Positions 45,376 through 55,440 of a stretch of 64,000 nucleotides of DNA are shown here, piece by piece. The notes beneath the pieces were generated by a model. The model was not told the DNA's origin, made no database searches, and worked only from the letters and a program-made list of their open reading frames with translations. The DNA is from Symbiodinium kawagutii (Eukaryota > Sar > Dinophyceae > Suessiales > Symbiodiniaceae): NCBI GenBank assembly GCA_009767595.1, contig VSDK01015318.1:410067-474066 (forward strand). Reading direction: 5' to 3'. Position 1 is the stretch's first letter; each line of letters starts with the position of its first letter. The translations under genes were made by a program, and so were the position numbers.

Positions 45376-45967
45376 TCATGCCGATTCAATGGGCCAAGAG
45401 ATTTCCAAGTCCCCGAAATCTGGTTGGTGGCTTCAATCCCTTTGAAAGATTAGTGTCAACCAGCCATTGTCACTAACTACATCTGGGAAAAGAAAGAACG
45501 TCAATCAAACCATCAACCAGTAGTTGTGTAACCATAAGTCTCTGCCAGTCCAGGAATCTCCAACCTAGACTCGACCCCCCCCGCTGCTTGAATGCCCCGG
45601 CACTTCACCAGGTTGGTGGACATCACACCGCGGTCACCGCCCACCCAGAAACTGATGTCTTCGCCATACATCTGGTAGCGGAGGTAATCCTGAAAGCCTG
45701 GGAACAGGAAGGAAAACCAAGGAAAACCACTTGATCATCTGCCTGATCTCGAAAGAAATCCCATCACCGACCCACGTTCAGACTTCGCACGCGGCCCAAC
45801 GCTTCGAAGGATCCGTGCCTTTGATGATTGAGTACAAGAGCAGCGGGGCCGAAATGTAGAAGAGCTGCGTGGATCGCCAAATGTTGTCCATCGACAAACC
45901 AATGACTTCGTTGGCCTGGCGGTTGTTGTTTACGGCAGCTGCGGCTTGGCGTTCCCGGTGACCAAAT
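45376..45967 (-). CDS. Three 3' exons of a membrane protein gene, last intron is element B9
   Basis: This is the best-resolved gene end here. Exon 45967-45789 starts at the AG tip of B10 and reads FGHRERQAAAAVNNNRQANE, VIGLSMDNIWRSTQLFYISA, PLLLYSIIKGTDPSKRWAA. It leaves in phase 1 at a GC donor (GCGT|GCGAAG). Exon 45697-45518 follows TTCCTGTTCCCAG and reads FQDYLRYQMYGEDISFWVGG, DRGVMSTNLVKCRGIQAAGG and LEIPGLAETYGYTT, leaving in phase 1 at CTG|GTTGAT. Exon 45419-45376 follows ACCAACCAG and reads DFGDLEISWPIESA, then TGA. All phases agree. One hydrophobic segment (LFYISAPLLLYSII) suggests a membrane protein. Family not recognised. Confidence 0.65.
45420..45520 (+). mobile_element. B-family element B9, acting as an intron
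   Basis: CTGGTTGGTGGCTTCAATCC ... CATCTGGGAAAAGAAAGAAC ... CAATCAAACCATCAACCAG. The 98-nt intron 45420-45517 of the minus-strand gene starts and ends at its tips. Confidence 0.85.
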
Positions 45968-46103
45968 CTGAAGCAACCAGCCATTTCACAGGGTGAATTA
46001 TTAGAGTTATTTATTAAGGAAAAATCTTTCCAACCACCCATCCCAAGTATTTATTGAGGACAACAATTAAACATGCATAAACATGCTTTGAACCACCAAC
46101 TGG
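45968..46103 (+). mobile_element. B-family element B10 (rearranged)
   Basis: CTGAAGCAACCAGCC ... TTTATTAAGGAAAAATCTTT ... TTTGAACCACCAACTGG. Two B-like right ends occur (46031 and 46103). Its left tip supplies the AG before the exon at 45967. Confidence 0.6.
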
Positions 46104-46885
46104 GGCGGTGTCGGTCAGGGAAGCAACAGGCACAGTATGTTTGAGGCATGGCATAGCTGCCACCTCAGAAAGCCACTGTGTTTAATATCAACCATGGGTG
46201 TCAGAAAAAAATGAGAAAAATACAGCGGAAACGAAACCAGTAGACATGAGTTGTTCGCAATCACGAGGATACAACACGTGATATGCTGATGGCCCATATT
46301 ATGAGTTGTGGTAAGCACTGAGTGACCAACACAATGTTTTGTCAACATATATATATATATATATCCCCTAGCATGGCTTGTTGCGGTTGATTCTTGCCAA
46401 TGCTATCAACCAACCAGCCAAACGTCTGACACTGCCCCCTGACAAAACACAAAGCCAGCTTCGGTGTGCCCTTCTTCAAGCCCTAAAATGGTGAACCCCT
46501 TTCACGGGCCAAGTGCTTGATAGGTGAACAACCCATCCAGGCGACCATAGCAGGATATGGCCAGACTTCTGTCTATTCGCTGAGCAGCCCCAACGGAAGG
46601 GCATGCCGTGGGGCTTGCAGCCTGGGGATGTGTGATCCAGGCCCACCTCTCTGCCATACATCACTGGTGCACCTTAGGTGGCACACATGGTGGCACCCTC
46701 CGCCTGTTCGCCTCGCCCCCCGGCGCCTCCATACTTGTGGACAGCGTGTAACGAAGAGAGGCAGCAATCACCATTCCCCAGCTCAGCAGTTGCACGGTCA
46801 GCATGAAGGAAAACATGCCTGCAGCATGGGAAACCACGATTCTTGGACCGATATTGGACAATGGCAGAACACATTCAAACAGATT

Positions 46886-47047
46886 ATATATATATATATA
46901 TATACGAATGTTTAAATGATATCTAGATATATCATTCTCTCTCTATATATATATTTTAAATATTTATATATATATATATACATATAAAAAAGAGAGATAG
47001 ATAGATAGATAGATAGATAGAAAGATAGATAAATAGATAGATAGATG

Positions 47048-47081
<34 letters not shown>

Positions 47082-47090
47082 ATGATCGAA
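46886..47090. repeat. Composite TA/TC/GATA microsatellite
   Basis: (TA)n, CATTCTCTCTCT, TATATATATATTTTAAATA, (TA)n, CATATAAAAAAGAGA, (GATA)n. Same block order as at 19381-19515. Confidence 0.85.
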
Positions 47091-47169
47091 TGATAGAATA
47101 GTATATATATATATATATATGCTCACCCCCCCCAGAACCCTCCCTTGCCATGACCAAGATGTAAACTTT

Positions 47170-47454
47170 GCCTCTCTCTCTCTCTCTTTAAAAACTAGTA
47201 GTAATAAGAAAAAAACCTCTATTATATCTATTCTCTTCTTGTCTATGGATCTCTCTCTCTCTCTTTATTTTCAGATGTAAGATAACACAATAAATTCTCT
47301 ATTATATTTAGTTTCTTCTTCTCTATGATTCTCTGTTTCTCAATATAATGAATATAAAACAGACTCTCTATCATATTGGTTCTCTTCTTCTCTATTAATC
47401 TCTCTCTCCCTGTCCCTATGGGATAAAATCATTGATTTCCTTCTTCTCTGTGAA

Positions 47455-47493
<39 letters not shown>

Positions 47494-47755
47494 ATCGAAT
47501 AAAAGATTCAATTCTCTATTATGTTCATTTCCTTTTTCTCTCCGATTCTCTCTCTGCCTAAGATAATCAATCCTCTCTCATATATTTCTTTTTCTCTATG
47601 ATTCTCTCTCTCTCTCTCTCTCTCTTTCTCTAAATGTAAAATAATTTAACAAAGTGTCTATTATAGTTCTTCTCCTGTTCTCTAAAGTTTTTATCTCTCT
47701 ACATATATTGTAGTTTGGCTAATTCTCTCTTTTATCTATTCTCTCCTTCTCTATG

Positions 47756-47790
<35 letters not shown>

Positions 47791-48440
47791 ATTTAGAACA
47801 ACGAAGTGAATTTATATATTTAGTCCCTCTCTCTAGACCAATGTATTAAAATCCTCTCTTCTTCTCTTTGGCTCTCAACATAAAATTCCATATTATATTG
47901 ATGGTTTTCTTCTCTATAATTATCCCTCTCTCTACAAACATAAGAAAATGAATTCTCCAATGACTTTCCCTCTAAATGTATATACGCGCATATACACTTA
48001 TGACAAAGATTTTGAAATTCTCTACAATATTTAGTCTTTTCTTCTCTATGATTCTCCTACGCCTTCTGTGCATATAGTAAATTCAACTCCATTTTCTTCA
48101 TGATCTTCCTCTATTTGATTCTATATCTCTCTCCCTATTTTTCTTTTTACAAATATAATAAATTCTCAATTGTATAATAATAGAATAAACTCTCTATTAT
48201 ATGTATTATCTTCTTCTCTTTGATCTTGCTGCTCTCTGTGTATATAGCAGTTTAAGAGATTGTCTATTATATTCATTCTCTTCTTCTCTAGGATCTTCAG
48301 TCCCTCTATATTTAGCAATTAAATTCCCTATTATATCTATTCTCTCCTTCTGTATGATTATCCTTTGATTTAATTTTGCCAAGAACAAAAATATCTATTA
48401 TATGAATAGCCTGCTTCTCTATGATTCTCTATATTTGTAC
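47170..48440. repeat. Pyrimidine-rich satellite, ~15 degenerate units
   Basis: Units of the type TCTATTATATTCATTCTCTT + CTTCTCTATGATTCTCTCTC recur every 60-100 bp (for example 47218, 47294, 47362, 47722, 48260, 48325). The plus strand is almost purely C/T between AT-rich words. No gene is supported. Confidence 0.8.
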
Positions 48441-48712
48441 ATATAGTAATTTGAAAAATTGCTTATGGGATTTACAGACGAGGGAGTGGGAGGCGGAGAC
48501 ATGAACAGTGTAGAAACACAATGTTTTTAGCATGCTTATGCATTTTTCAAATTTGAAGTTTGTTAATCAACTTCAAGACTTGCCCATGAGCTGTGATCTT
48601 TGGTTGCTGAATTGTACCCAAGCTTTTGCTATTTCCAAAGAGGGAAGCAATTTCAAGAAAACAAAGCAAAACTAAAAACACAAATTTTCCAGAGGTCTTG
48701 AGAATGGGGGTT

Positions 48713-49272
48713 GAGCAAAAAACAAAAAAAAACCTCGAGAAAACCAAAAAATCAAAAAACAAACAAAAAAACCTCGAGAAAACCAAAAAAACAAAAAAAC
48801 AATATTCTTACACTCTTTGGCAAGGGTTCTCTGACTTTTTGGCGGGGGTTTGGAGGAAAACCAAAAAACCTCGAGAAAACCAGAAAAACATTTTTCTGGG
48901 ACTCTTTGGTAGAGGTTCTCTGTGACTCTTTGGTGGGGGGGATCTGGAGGAAAAACCAAAAAAACCTAGAGAAAACCAAAAAAACCAAAAAAAAAAAAAC
49001 AATATTTTGAGACTCTTTGGTGGGGGTCTGGATGAAAAACCAAAAAACCTCGAGAAAACCAAAAAAAACAAAAAAAAACAAGAAAAACAATATTTTGAGA
49101 CTCTTTGGTGGGGGTCTGGATGAAAAACTAAAAAGACCTCGAGAAAATCAAAAAAAACCAATAAAAACAGTATTTTGAGACTCTTTGGTGAGAGGCCAGT
49201 CCCAGAAACCAAAAAAACTTTGAGAAAACCAAAAAAACCAAAAAAACAATTTTCCAGAAGTCTTTGGAATGG
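48713..49272 (-). repeat. Left array of ~80-90 bp units, reverse orientation
   Basis: Units AACCTCGAGAAAACC ... ACAATATTTTGAGACTCTTT ... GGTGGGGGTCTGGATGAAAA, about seven copies, partly degraded at the left end. Reverse complement of the right array. The linker exists in two forms, GGTCTGGATG and GAGAGGCCAGTCCC. Confidence 0.9.
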
Positions 49273-49285
49273 GAGGGGTGGAAAG

Positions 49286-49372
49286 AGTTTCAGAATATTG
49301 TTTTTTTTTTTTGTTTTTTTTTGGTTTTCTCGAGGTTTTTTTGCTTTCTCGGACTGGCCTCTCACCAAAGAG
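49286..49372 (+). repeat. Single array unit in forward orientation
   Basis: TCAGAATATTG, T-run, GGTTTTCTCGAGG, GACTGGCCTCTCACCAAAGAG. Same orientation as the right array, so the orientation switch lies between 49272 and 49286. Confidence 0.85.
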
Positions 49373-49433
49373 TTTTTTTTCTTGCCAGGGCATCCAGTGG
49401 TTTTGCCCGGGACATGGCATGTCACTATTGGAC

Positions 49434-51018
49434 TCACTTCATTTGATACCATGCCGTGGTGCCCGCCCGGAAGCAGTGGTGACAAAGGCCTTCATCATCA
49501 CAGAAAAGGTCCCAAACATGGCTCTGGGCAATTGCAAATTGTTGTACAAAAGGTTGGCAGTCCATTGAATAGCCTTCAACTGTGTCAAGCCAAGCTAGCA
49601 TGAGCAAATTGCCGTGGACGGTGAGGATAGCAGTATGCAACCATTGTGTCTGTTGTCGGAGTAGGCTTCCCTTGGACTCCCAAGGATTTTCGGCAAGGAT
49701 CTCCACATTGACAATGGTTTGGGGGTATCCCATCCATTCTAGGAAGCATTGTCCAGTGGTTTTCCAAGCCTCTCTGTCCTGTGCTTGGTACATGTAGTCG
49801 TGGGGTAGCTGGTGAGTTGCCCAGAACTTTTGCAGCAATGAATGGACGGTGTGCCAAGGGCCTGTTCTGCATAGGCCCTCGACATGCCGGCCCATGACAT
49901 GAGCCATGAGGACGCGTGCAAGGTGTTGACTGTCAAAGTCTTGCCTGCACACGTGTCCAACAAATGACCACAATCGGCGCAGGCATTGCCAGAACCAACC
50001 TCGATCCTGGGTGGAACGGAGGAGCCACTGTTTAACGACATGCCTGCGAAGACGTAGGAGTTGATGAGCTTCACGTTCCGAGACTGCTGGGATGTAGAGG
50101 TTCAAGGCTTCCACCAGAAGGGTTGTTTGAATGACTTGGATTTTGTGTTGTGTGGCTTTGTATGGATAAAGGATCGGGGCCAACCAAAGGAAGGAGGCAC
50201 CAATATATTGATTCAACATCGATAGCGTTTTGAAGGGTTGCCCCCAGTGGCATTTCTTCAGGACTGTTGTAGATGCTTTGGATGGCACTTTGAAGTAGGG
50301 CATCGTGGCCTAAATCAAAGCCAAAAGGTCTGCGTAGATATTGCGCGCCGCTTGTCCATTGAAAGTCGGCCAAAGGACCCAGGAGATGGTTGGGTGGCTT
50401 CGTGCTCAGGGCCAGTTGGCTGTCGTCGACATACAATAAAAGCCACATAGGAGGGAAAGGTGGCGAGTGCCCAGCTGCGTCCCATCTCGATGTGACCTGC
50501 CCAATGGCATAGTCAAGGGTGCGGGCAAACAGTCCTGCTGAGTGGCTGCCACCTTGCGGGGTTCCATTGGATGTGTGGTGCTCCCAGTCCTCTTGAAGAA
50601 AGGAGAACATGAAGTTTTGATGCAGGAGAAAGTGCAGCAGCCTGCTTGCTTCGAAGGTGATTGCAGGAGGCAAGTTGGCCAGGTACGCTGCCACACTGGA
50701 GTGCTTCAGGTTGTCAAACGCCCCGCGGATGTCCAGTTTCACGTACAGTGGCTCAGTGCCGGAGACGGATGCGATTGACATTGTGTATTGCGCAGCGAAA
50801 AGGGCCTCGATAGGTTGGCCTCCAGGAACGGCACCAACTTGCGCAGTGAGTGGAAGCCAGTGGGGTTGTAGTCGGCGCATCAGAATGCCAGCGTATAGTT
50901 TTTGAATGACCTCCTGAGACGGGTTTTCAAACCCGCGATTGGCCCATGCACGCGCTCTCGCTCGTAGTTGTCCAATTTCAAGGAACCACGCAATATCCTG
51001 GACATGATGCTCAAAACC
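49434..51018 (-). pseudogene. Non-LTR retrotransposon reverse transcriptase, frameshifted, no endonuclease
   Basis: The minus frame opens after a stop at 51019-51021. RT blocks: KLYAGILMRRLQPHW with QVGAVPGGQPIEALF (about 50925-50800), motif A KLDIRGAFD, motif B SNGTPQGGSHSAGLFAR, motif C LLLYVDD (YVDD at 50433-50422). These fit a group II-intron/LINE-type polymerase that copies RNA into DNA. About 100-180 bases after YVDD the natural reading passes to the +1 frame. That frame continues through LSMLNQYIGASFLWL and RRLWSFVGHVCRQD, a LINE-type C-terminal region, to a stop near 49434. No AP-endonuclease or CCHC motif was seen upstream. It looks 5'-truncated and inactive, unless the shifts are programmed. 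Confidence 0.85.
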
Positions 51019-52028
51019 TCACCATCCTCCTTTGGCGAGAGAAAGTTTTCCAGCAGCCTCTCGATAAGTGAGACATACTCACCAAATGCAAGTTCTTCTT
51101 GGTAGCTGGAGGTTCCAAGCGTACGATAGTATCCTGACTTCACGGCAAGGCCGCATGAGGAGCCTGACTTCAAAGAGAGACAATCACGCACCATCCCATT
51201 GGAATCCTGGTACTGCGTCTCAAAATTCTGAAAGGGCTTTACCGCGTCATACGCCTGCTGGATCAGCTTTTTGTCTTCGTCAGAACCATCGTGTTTCACT
51301 TCCAGAAGAAACTCCATGGCTTGAGCAATTCCAAATTGCCCAAAGTATGCACGTACCGTGCCCAAAAGGCAGGTTTTCATGTTCTGACTAACAATGACCT
51401 TTCCACATATCTCATCACTGCTCTCAATGATGGGCCATCCGACCTCAGCATACTTTGCCTTCTGATTCCACTGCTCCCTCTGAGCCGCTTGGCCGCATAG
51501 TTTGGACAACATTGACAGCTGTGAGCCTGGGCTGACGACTGTCTTGTCAACCAACTGTTCGAACTCAGTTGTGTCATCGCGAAGCGCGATGGCTGCCACT
51601 CGGGCTGCCACCACAGAATATTCCCTATCCATGGTAGCCCTGTCTGGCGCATTCAGATAGCCGGTCAGATTGCTTGGGAGGCCATCAGCCTTTTTCACCT
51701 CACTGAGCATACTCGTTTCCTTCAGCTGCTTGATAATCGCCATTTTCTCTGTGTCCGGAACCGCAATGGCTTTTTCGGGCTTCGGTGGATTCGAGAAGAA
51801 CCACGGGACAGGGTCACCGCCAGCATATGACAACCTGATCTTGTTCTTGACATCGATTTCATATGCAAGGTATTTTCTGGCGACTTGTCCCGCGATTTGA
51901 AATCCTTGGCTAAACTTGGCATTGGCTTCTTTCTCTTTCCGCCGGTCCAGGCTTTCATTGTAGATCTTTTCCTTCTCTTGGAAAAAGAATTCTACTGCTT
52001 CCAAAGTACGCCGGGCATCGTCAGGCAA
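50880..52028 (-). CDS. Intact 382-codon ORF upstream of the RT, unknown function
   Basis: This long open frame begins within 10-20 bases of the right array; TTG at 52028 is only the first possible start in the track's alternative code. It reads VEFFFQEKEKIYNESLDRRK, a charged possibly coiled-coil start. Then come GGDPVPWFFSNPPKPEKAIA, AQAMEFLLEVKHDGSDEDKK and SYQEELAFGEYVSLIERLLE. It ends in a TGATG overlap with the first Met of the RT frame. The last 139 nt overlap the RT frame in the -1 register, so its final ~45 residues are probably RT sequence read out of frame. Composition differs from the RT. Could be a host-derived exon captured next to a truncated element, or a true ORF1. No domain recognised. 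Confidence 0.6.
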   Translation of the reverse strand: MPDDARRTLEAVEFFFQEKEKIYNESLDRRKEKEANAKFSQGFQIAGQVARKYLAYEIDVKNKIRLSYAGGDPVPWFFSNPPKPEKAIAVPDTEKMAIIKQLKETSMLSEVKKADGLPSNLTGYLNAPDRATMDREYSVVAARVAAIALRDDTTEFEQLVDKTVVSPGSQLSMLSKLCGQAAQREQWNQKAKYAEVGWPIIESSDEICGKVIVSQNMKTCLLGTVRAYFGQFGIAQAMEFLLEVKHDGSDEDKKLIQQAYDAVKPFQNFETQYQDSNGMVRDCLSLKSGSSCGLAVKSGYYRTLGTSSYQEELAFGEYVSLIERLLENFLSPKEDGEVLSIMSRILRGSLKLDNYERERVHGPIAGLKTRLRRSFKNYTLAF

Positions 52029-52036
52029 AGTGTCCC

Positions 52037-52785
52037 GACTCTCAGAGTCTCAAAATATTGTTTTTTTTTGTTTTTTTGGTTTTCTCAAAGTTTTTTTGGT
52101 TTTTCACCGAGACCCCCACCAGAGAGTCTCAAAATATTGTTGTTTTTGTTTTTTTGGTTTTCTCGAAGTTTTTTTGGTTTTTCACCGAGACCCCCACCAG
52201 AGAGTCTCAAAATATTGTTGTTTTTGTTTTTTTGGTTTTCTCGAGGTTTTTTTAGTTTCTGGGACTGGCCTCTCACCAAAGAGTCTCAAAATATTGTTTT
52301 TTTGATTTTTTTTTTGGTTTTTTTGGTTTTCTCGAGGTTTTTTGGTTTTTCATCCAGACCCCCACCAAAGAGTCTCAAAATATTGTTGTTTTTGTTTTTT
52401 TGGTTTTCTCGAAGTTTTTTTGGTTTTTCACCGAGACCCCCACCAGAGAGTCTCAAAATATTGTTCTTTTTTGGTTGTTTTGGTTTTTGTTGGTTTTCTC
52501 GAGGTTTTTTGGTTTTTCCTCCAGACCCCCACCAAAGAGTCTCAAAATATTGTTCTTTTTTGGTTGTTTTGGTTTTTGTTGGTTTTCTCGAGGTTTTTTT
52601 AGTTTCTGGGACTGGCCTCTCACCAAAGAGTCTCAAAATATTGTTTTTTTTAGTTTTTTTTGTTTTTTTGGTTTTCTCGAGGTTTTTTGGTTTTTCATCC
52701 AGACCCCCACCAAAGAGTCTCAAAATATTGTTTTTTTTGTTTTTTTTGGTTTTCTCTAGGTTTTTTTGGTTTTTCTTTTCAGGTT
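52037..52785 (+). repeat. Right array of ~80-90 bp units, forward orientation
   Basis: Nine units of GAGTCTCAAAATATTG, T-rich tract, GGTTTTCTCGAGG, T-rich tract, then either CATCCAGACCCCCACCAAA or CTGGGACTGGCCTCTCACC. Unit starts are near 52044, 52124, 52202, 52281, 52371, 52448, 52538, 52628 and 52717. Confidence 0.95.
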
Positions 52786-53139
52786 GCTTACCCAAAGGTT
52801 TGTGAGACACATTGAATTGAGAATTTTGAAATGCTTAAAACTACCTACCGTACACATTGAATTGAGGTAGCGGGGGTTCTGGGGGGGGGGGGGACCATAT
52901 ATAGATTTCTAAAAGAAAAGCACACGATTAATCAAGCATGGACAAGAAACAAGCCTGTTGGATTGGGTAAAAGGTACCAACTACAACTGGGCCATGAGGC
53001 AACACACATTCGGTGAATGACAAACATCCCCTGAGATGGTCACAAGGGTTGAGGCAGTTCTGATCGAGGCTTTAACTCTGGATGTACCTGCGAACGTAGA
53101 CATGGAGGATCCGGGTTACTTACAGCGAGTACCCTTGAA

Positions 53140-54400
53140 AAAAAGAATGTACACAGTGCATATATCTATATGCATCTATTTACCTACTAATTTGTTTGCA
53201 TAGTCATTTTTTTAGATTCTTCATTCATTTACCTATTTGTTCATTTTGATCTTGATATCTTGTTTGCTTACTTCTGAAAGATACATGTGTCACATACATA
53301 TGTATTTACATATGCATATGCAAATGTTTTTAAACATTAAAATATCTGTAAATGATAGTCAGTAATTATCAATAAACACAAATCACACACACATATGTAT
53401 AAATATATGAATATATATATATATATACATATGTGTTCTAAAAAATGCATGAGAAAGGAATATCAATACACATCGATAAATACCAATAATAAATACACAA
53501 GTAAGTAAATAACTATAAAATATATGAATATATGAATATATAAATGAATAAATAAATATATACATAGAAAAATCATAGTTCAAAAATAATAGAAGTAAAT
53601 ATCAATAAACATAAAAATATACAAACAATGTAAGCAAAAATCCATAATCCCATATGCAAAAATCATACATAAATAAATACATATATTTGATGTAAATGTA
53701 CCGGAATACACATACACATTCATGTGTCCAAACACCTGCATTTTTTTTCTGGGGCATCACCTGCATGTTATTGCAAATGTATGTCTGCCTAAATTTGCAC
53801 GCTGAATCCTTCAAACCATTAGCCAGGATGCCGGTGGAAGAAAAGTGGTAGGTGCGTTTGGCGAAGATGCTGTAGTAGTTGAAGCCAATCCTCAGTGCCA
53901 GGAGGCTGCTCAAGGTCTACGTTGCCAGCTGTTCAAGGTGCCTCGTATGTCAACGAAATGTTTGGGTCGAGAGAAACCACGTGCCGCAGGATGTCAAGTC
54001 CAAGAAGGAGTGGTTGTCATCAATTGATCAACCATTTATCAATCATCAATTGACTAGTAGAACTCATGCTAAGGATTGATAATAAGCTAAGTGTGACACT
54101 GTGACACCATGACCATGGTATACCTATCATGCTGCTCGGCCGTGGGTCTGCCCACTTTGCACCCAGCAAACCCGAGGAAATGCTATGGAGACCGACTGAG
54201 CTCACCACTTGTGACTGTGTGAACAGGTGCCAAGGTGATGAACATTCTTCAGTAAATGCCTTGACTGCTTACCTTGACATAAGCCAGGCACAACTGTGCA
54301 TATGATATATATATATATACATATGTATGAAATATTGAAAAAACAAATAAATAAATAAATATAGTAATATATAATATATGTCAACACGAATCAATGTTTA
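53140..54400. other. AT-rich region without a supported gene
   Basis: Mostly ATAAATA, TATATGAATA and CACATATGTA words, with a (TA)n tract near 54306. A GC-richer island at 53.83-54.03 kb is open on the plus strand (GEDAVVVEANPQCQEAAQG), but I could not fix splice sites. Confidence 0.5.
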
Positions 54401-54944
54401 CAACGAAATCCCTCGAAAAAATGGCGGCTTGCTCAAGGTATGAAGCCAATAACGTGCCACAACTCCAACATCTGCCATTCTTTAAACTCACTTTGGCGCA
54501 TCAGGACTTAAACTGGACCGTCTGTTTATCTGCCTAGCCTGTCTGTAAATACATTGACATTGCCTAAAAAGGTACATTCGCAAATCTCTCTCTCTCTCTC
54601 TCTTGCGCATCTTTGATTTTTGCATGTGCAAGCGACACAGTGCAAGTGAATAATTAACAAATATTGCAAATACACCATAATACACCCCTATCTACAGGTT
54701 TGATGTTTTTGATGCATGTGCATTTGTCTACCTACGTGTCAATCTATTTACAGGTCTTGCCTGGCTCCATCTATTTCCCCATCCGTCTATCCATCAATCT
54801 GTCCCTGCGTTTGTCTGCGCAAATCCCTGCAGCATTGTGTATCATCATCACTTTGGTCTCCTTGACTCTCTGCGCTCTTCTCCGTCGGTCAATCCCTGGG
54901 ATAGAACAGCGACCAGTATGCACCCATGCCCATCACCTGCACAC

Positions 54945-55110
54945 CTTAGATTTGGAAGATTTTGCAAGTGGCTTGAGGCCACCTCGCACCCGCTGCCACC
55001 GAGATTCCAGAAGAAAGCTGTCCAAAACCAGAGGAAGTAGGTCAAGTTATCCATAGAAATCCTTGGCATGAACACCACTTCCAAGATTAGCAGGCCCGGT
55101 ACCATACCGA
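54945..55110 (-). CDS. Probable exon of a membrane protein
   Basis: A pyrimidine-rich acceptor, CCCCCTATTTTGTTTGCAAG, precedes it. The frame reads GMVPGLLILEVVFMPRIS, MDNLTYFLWFWTAFFWNLGG and CEVASSHLQNLPNL, up to the donor TAAG|GTGTGC. A transmembrane helix is likely around YFLWFWTAFFW. Family unknown. Confidence 0.5.
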
Positions 55111-55378
55111 CTTGCAAACAAAATAGGGGGTGTCACAAAACTTGCAGCCCCCAAACAGCCACATGCTTGAACACCTGAACAACCAATACCGATTGTCTTC
55201 GTAGCTTCAACGAAATTTCGGAAACCAAAATCATTAGCAAGTCAATGGCTCAAACAACTGCCCATCAGCTGATTAGGTTGGAGATGGTTGCAGCATCGAC
55301 CTGACTGGTGTCCACTAAGCATCAAACAACGCAAGGCAAAATTGCAAAAATCCACTTACTCTAACAATGTCAGAAATA

Positions 55379-55380
55379 CT

Positions 55381-55414
<34 letters not shown>

Positions 55415-55440
55415 CCACAACAACAACAGCAACCACAACC
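55379..55440. repeat. ACA triplet microsatellite
   Basis: (ACA)n with a few CCA and GCA interruptions. Confidence 0.9.

Noticed and set aside
51885-52805. 306-codon plus-strand ORF (and 225-codon minus ORF at 48808-49485) through the T-rich arrays
   Set aside because: Repeats of Phe/Leu/Ser/Pro words translate the array unit itself; several frames stay open because the unit lacks stops.
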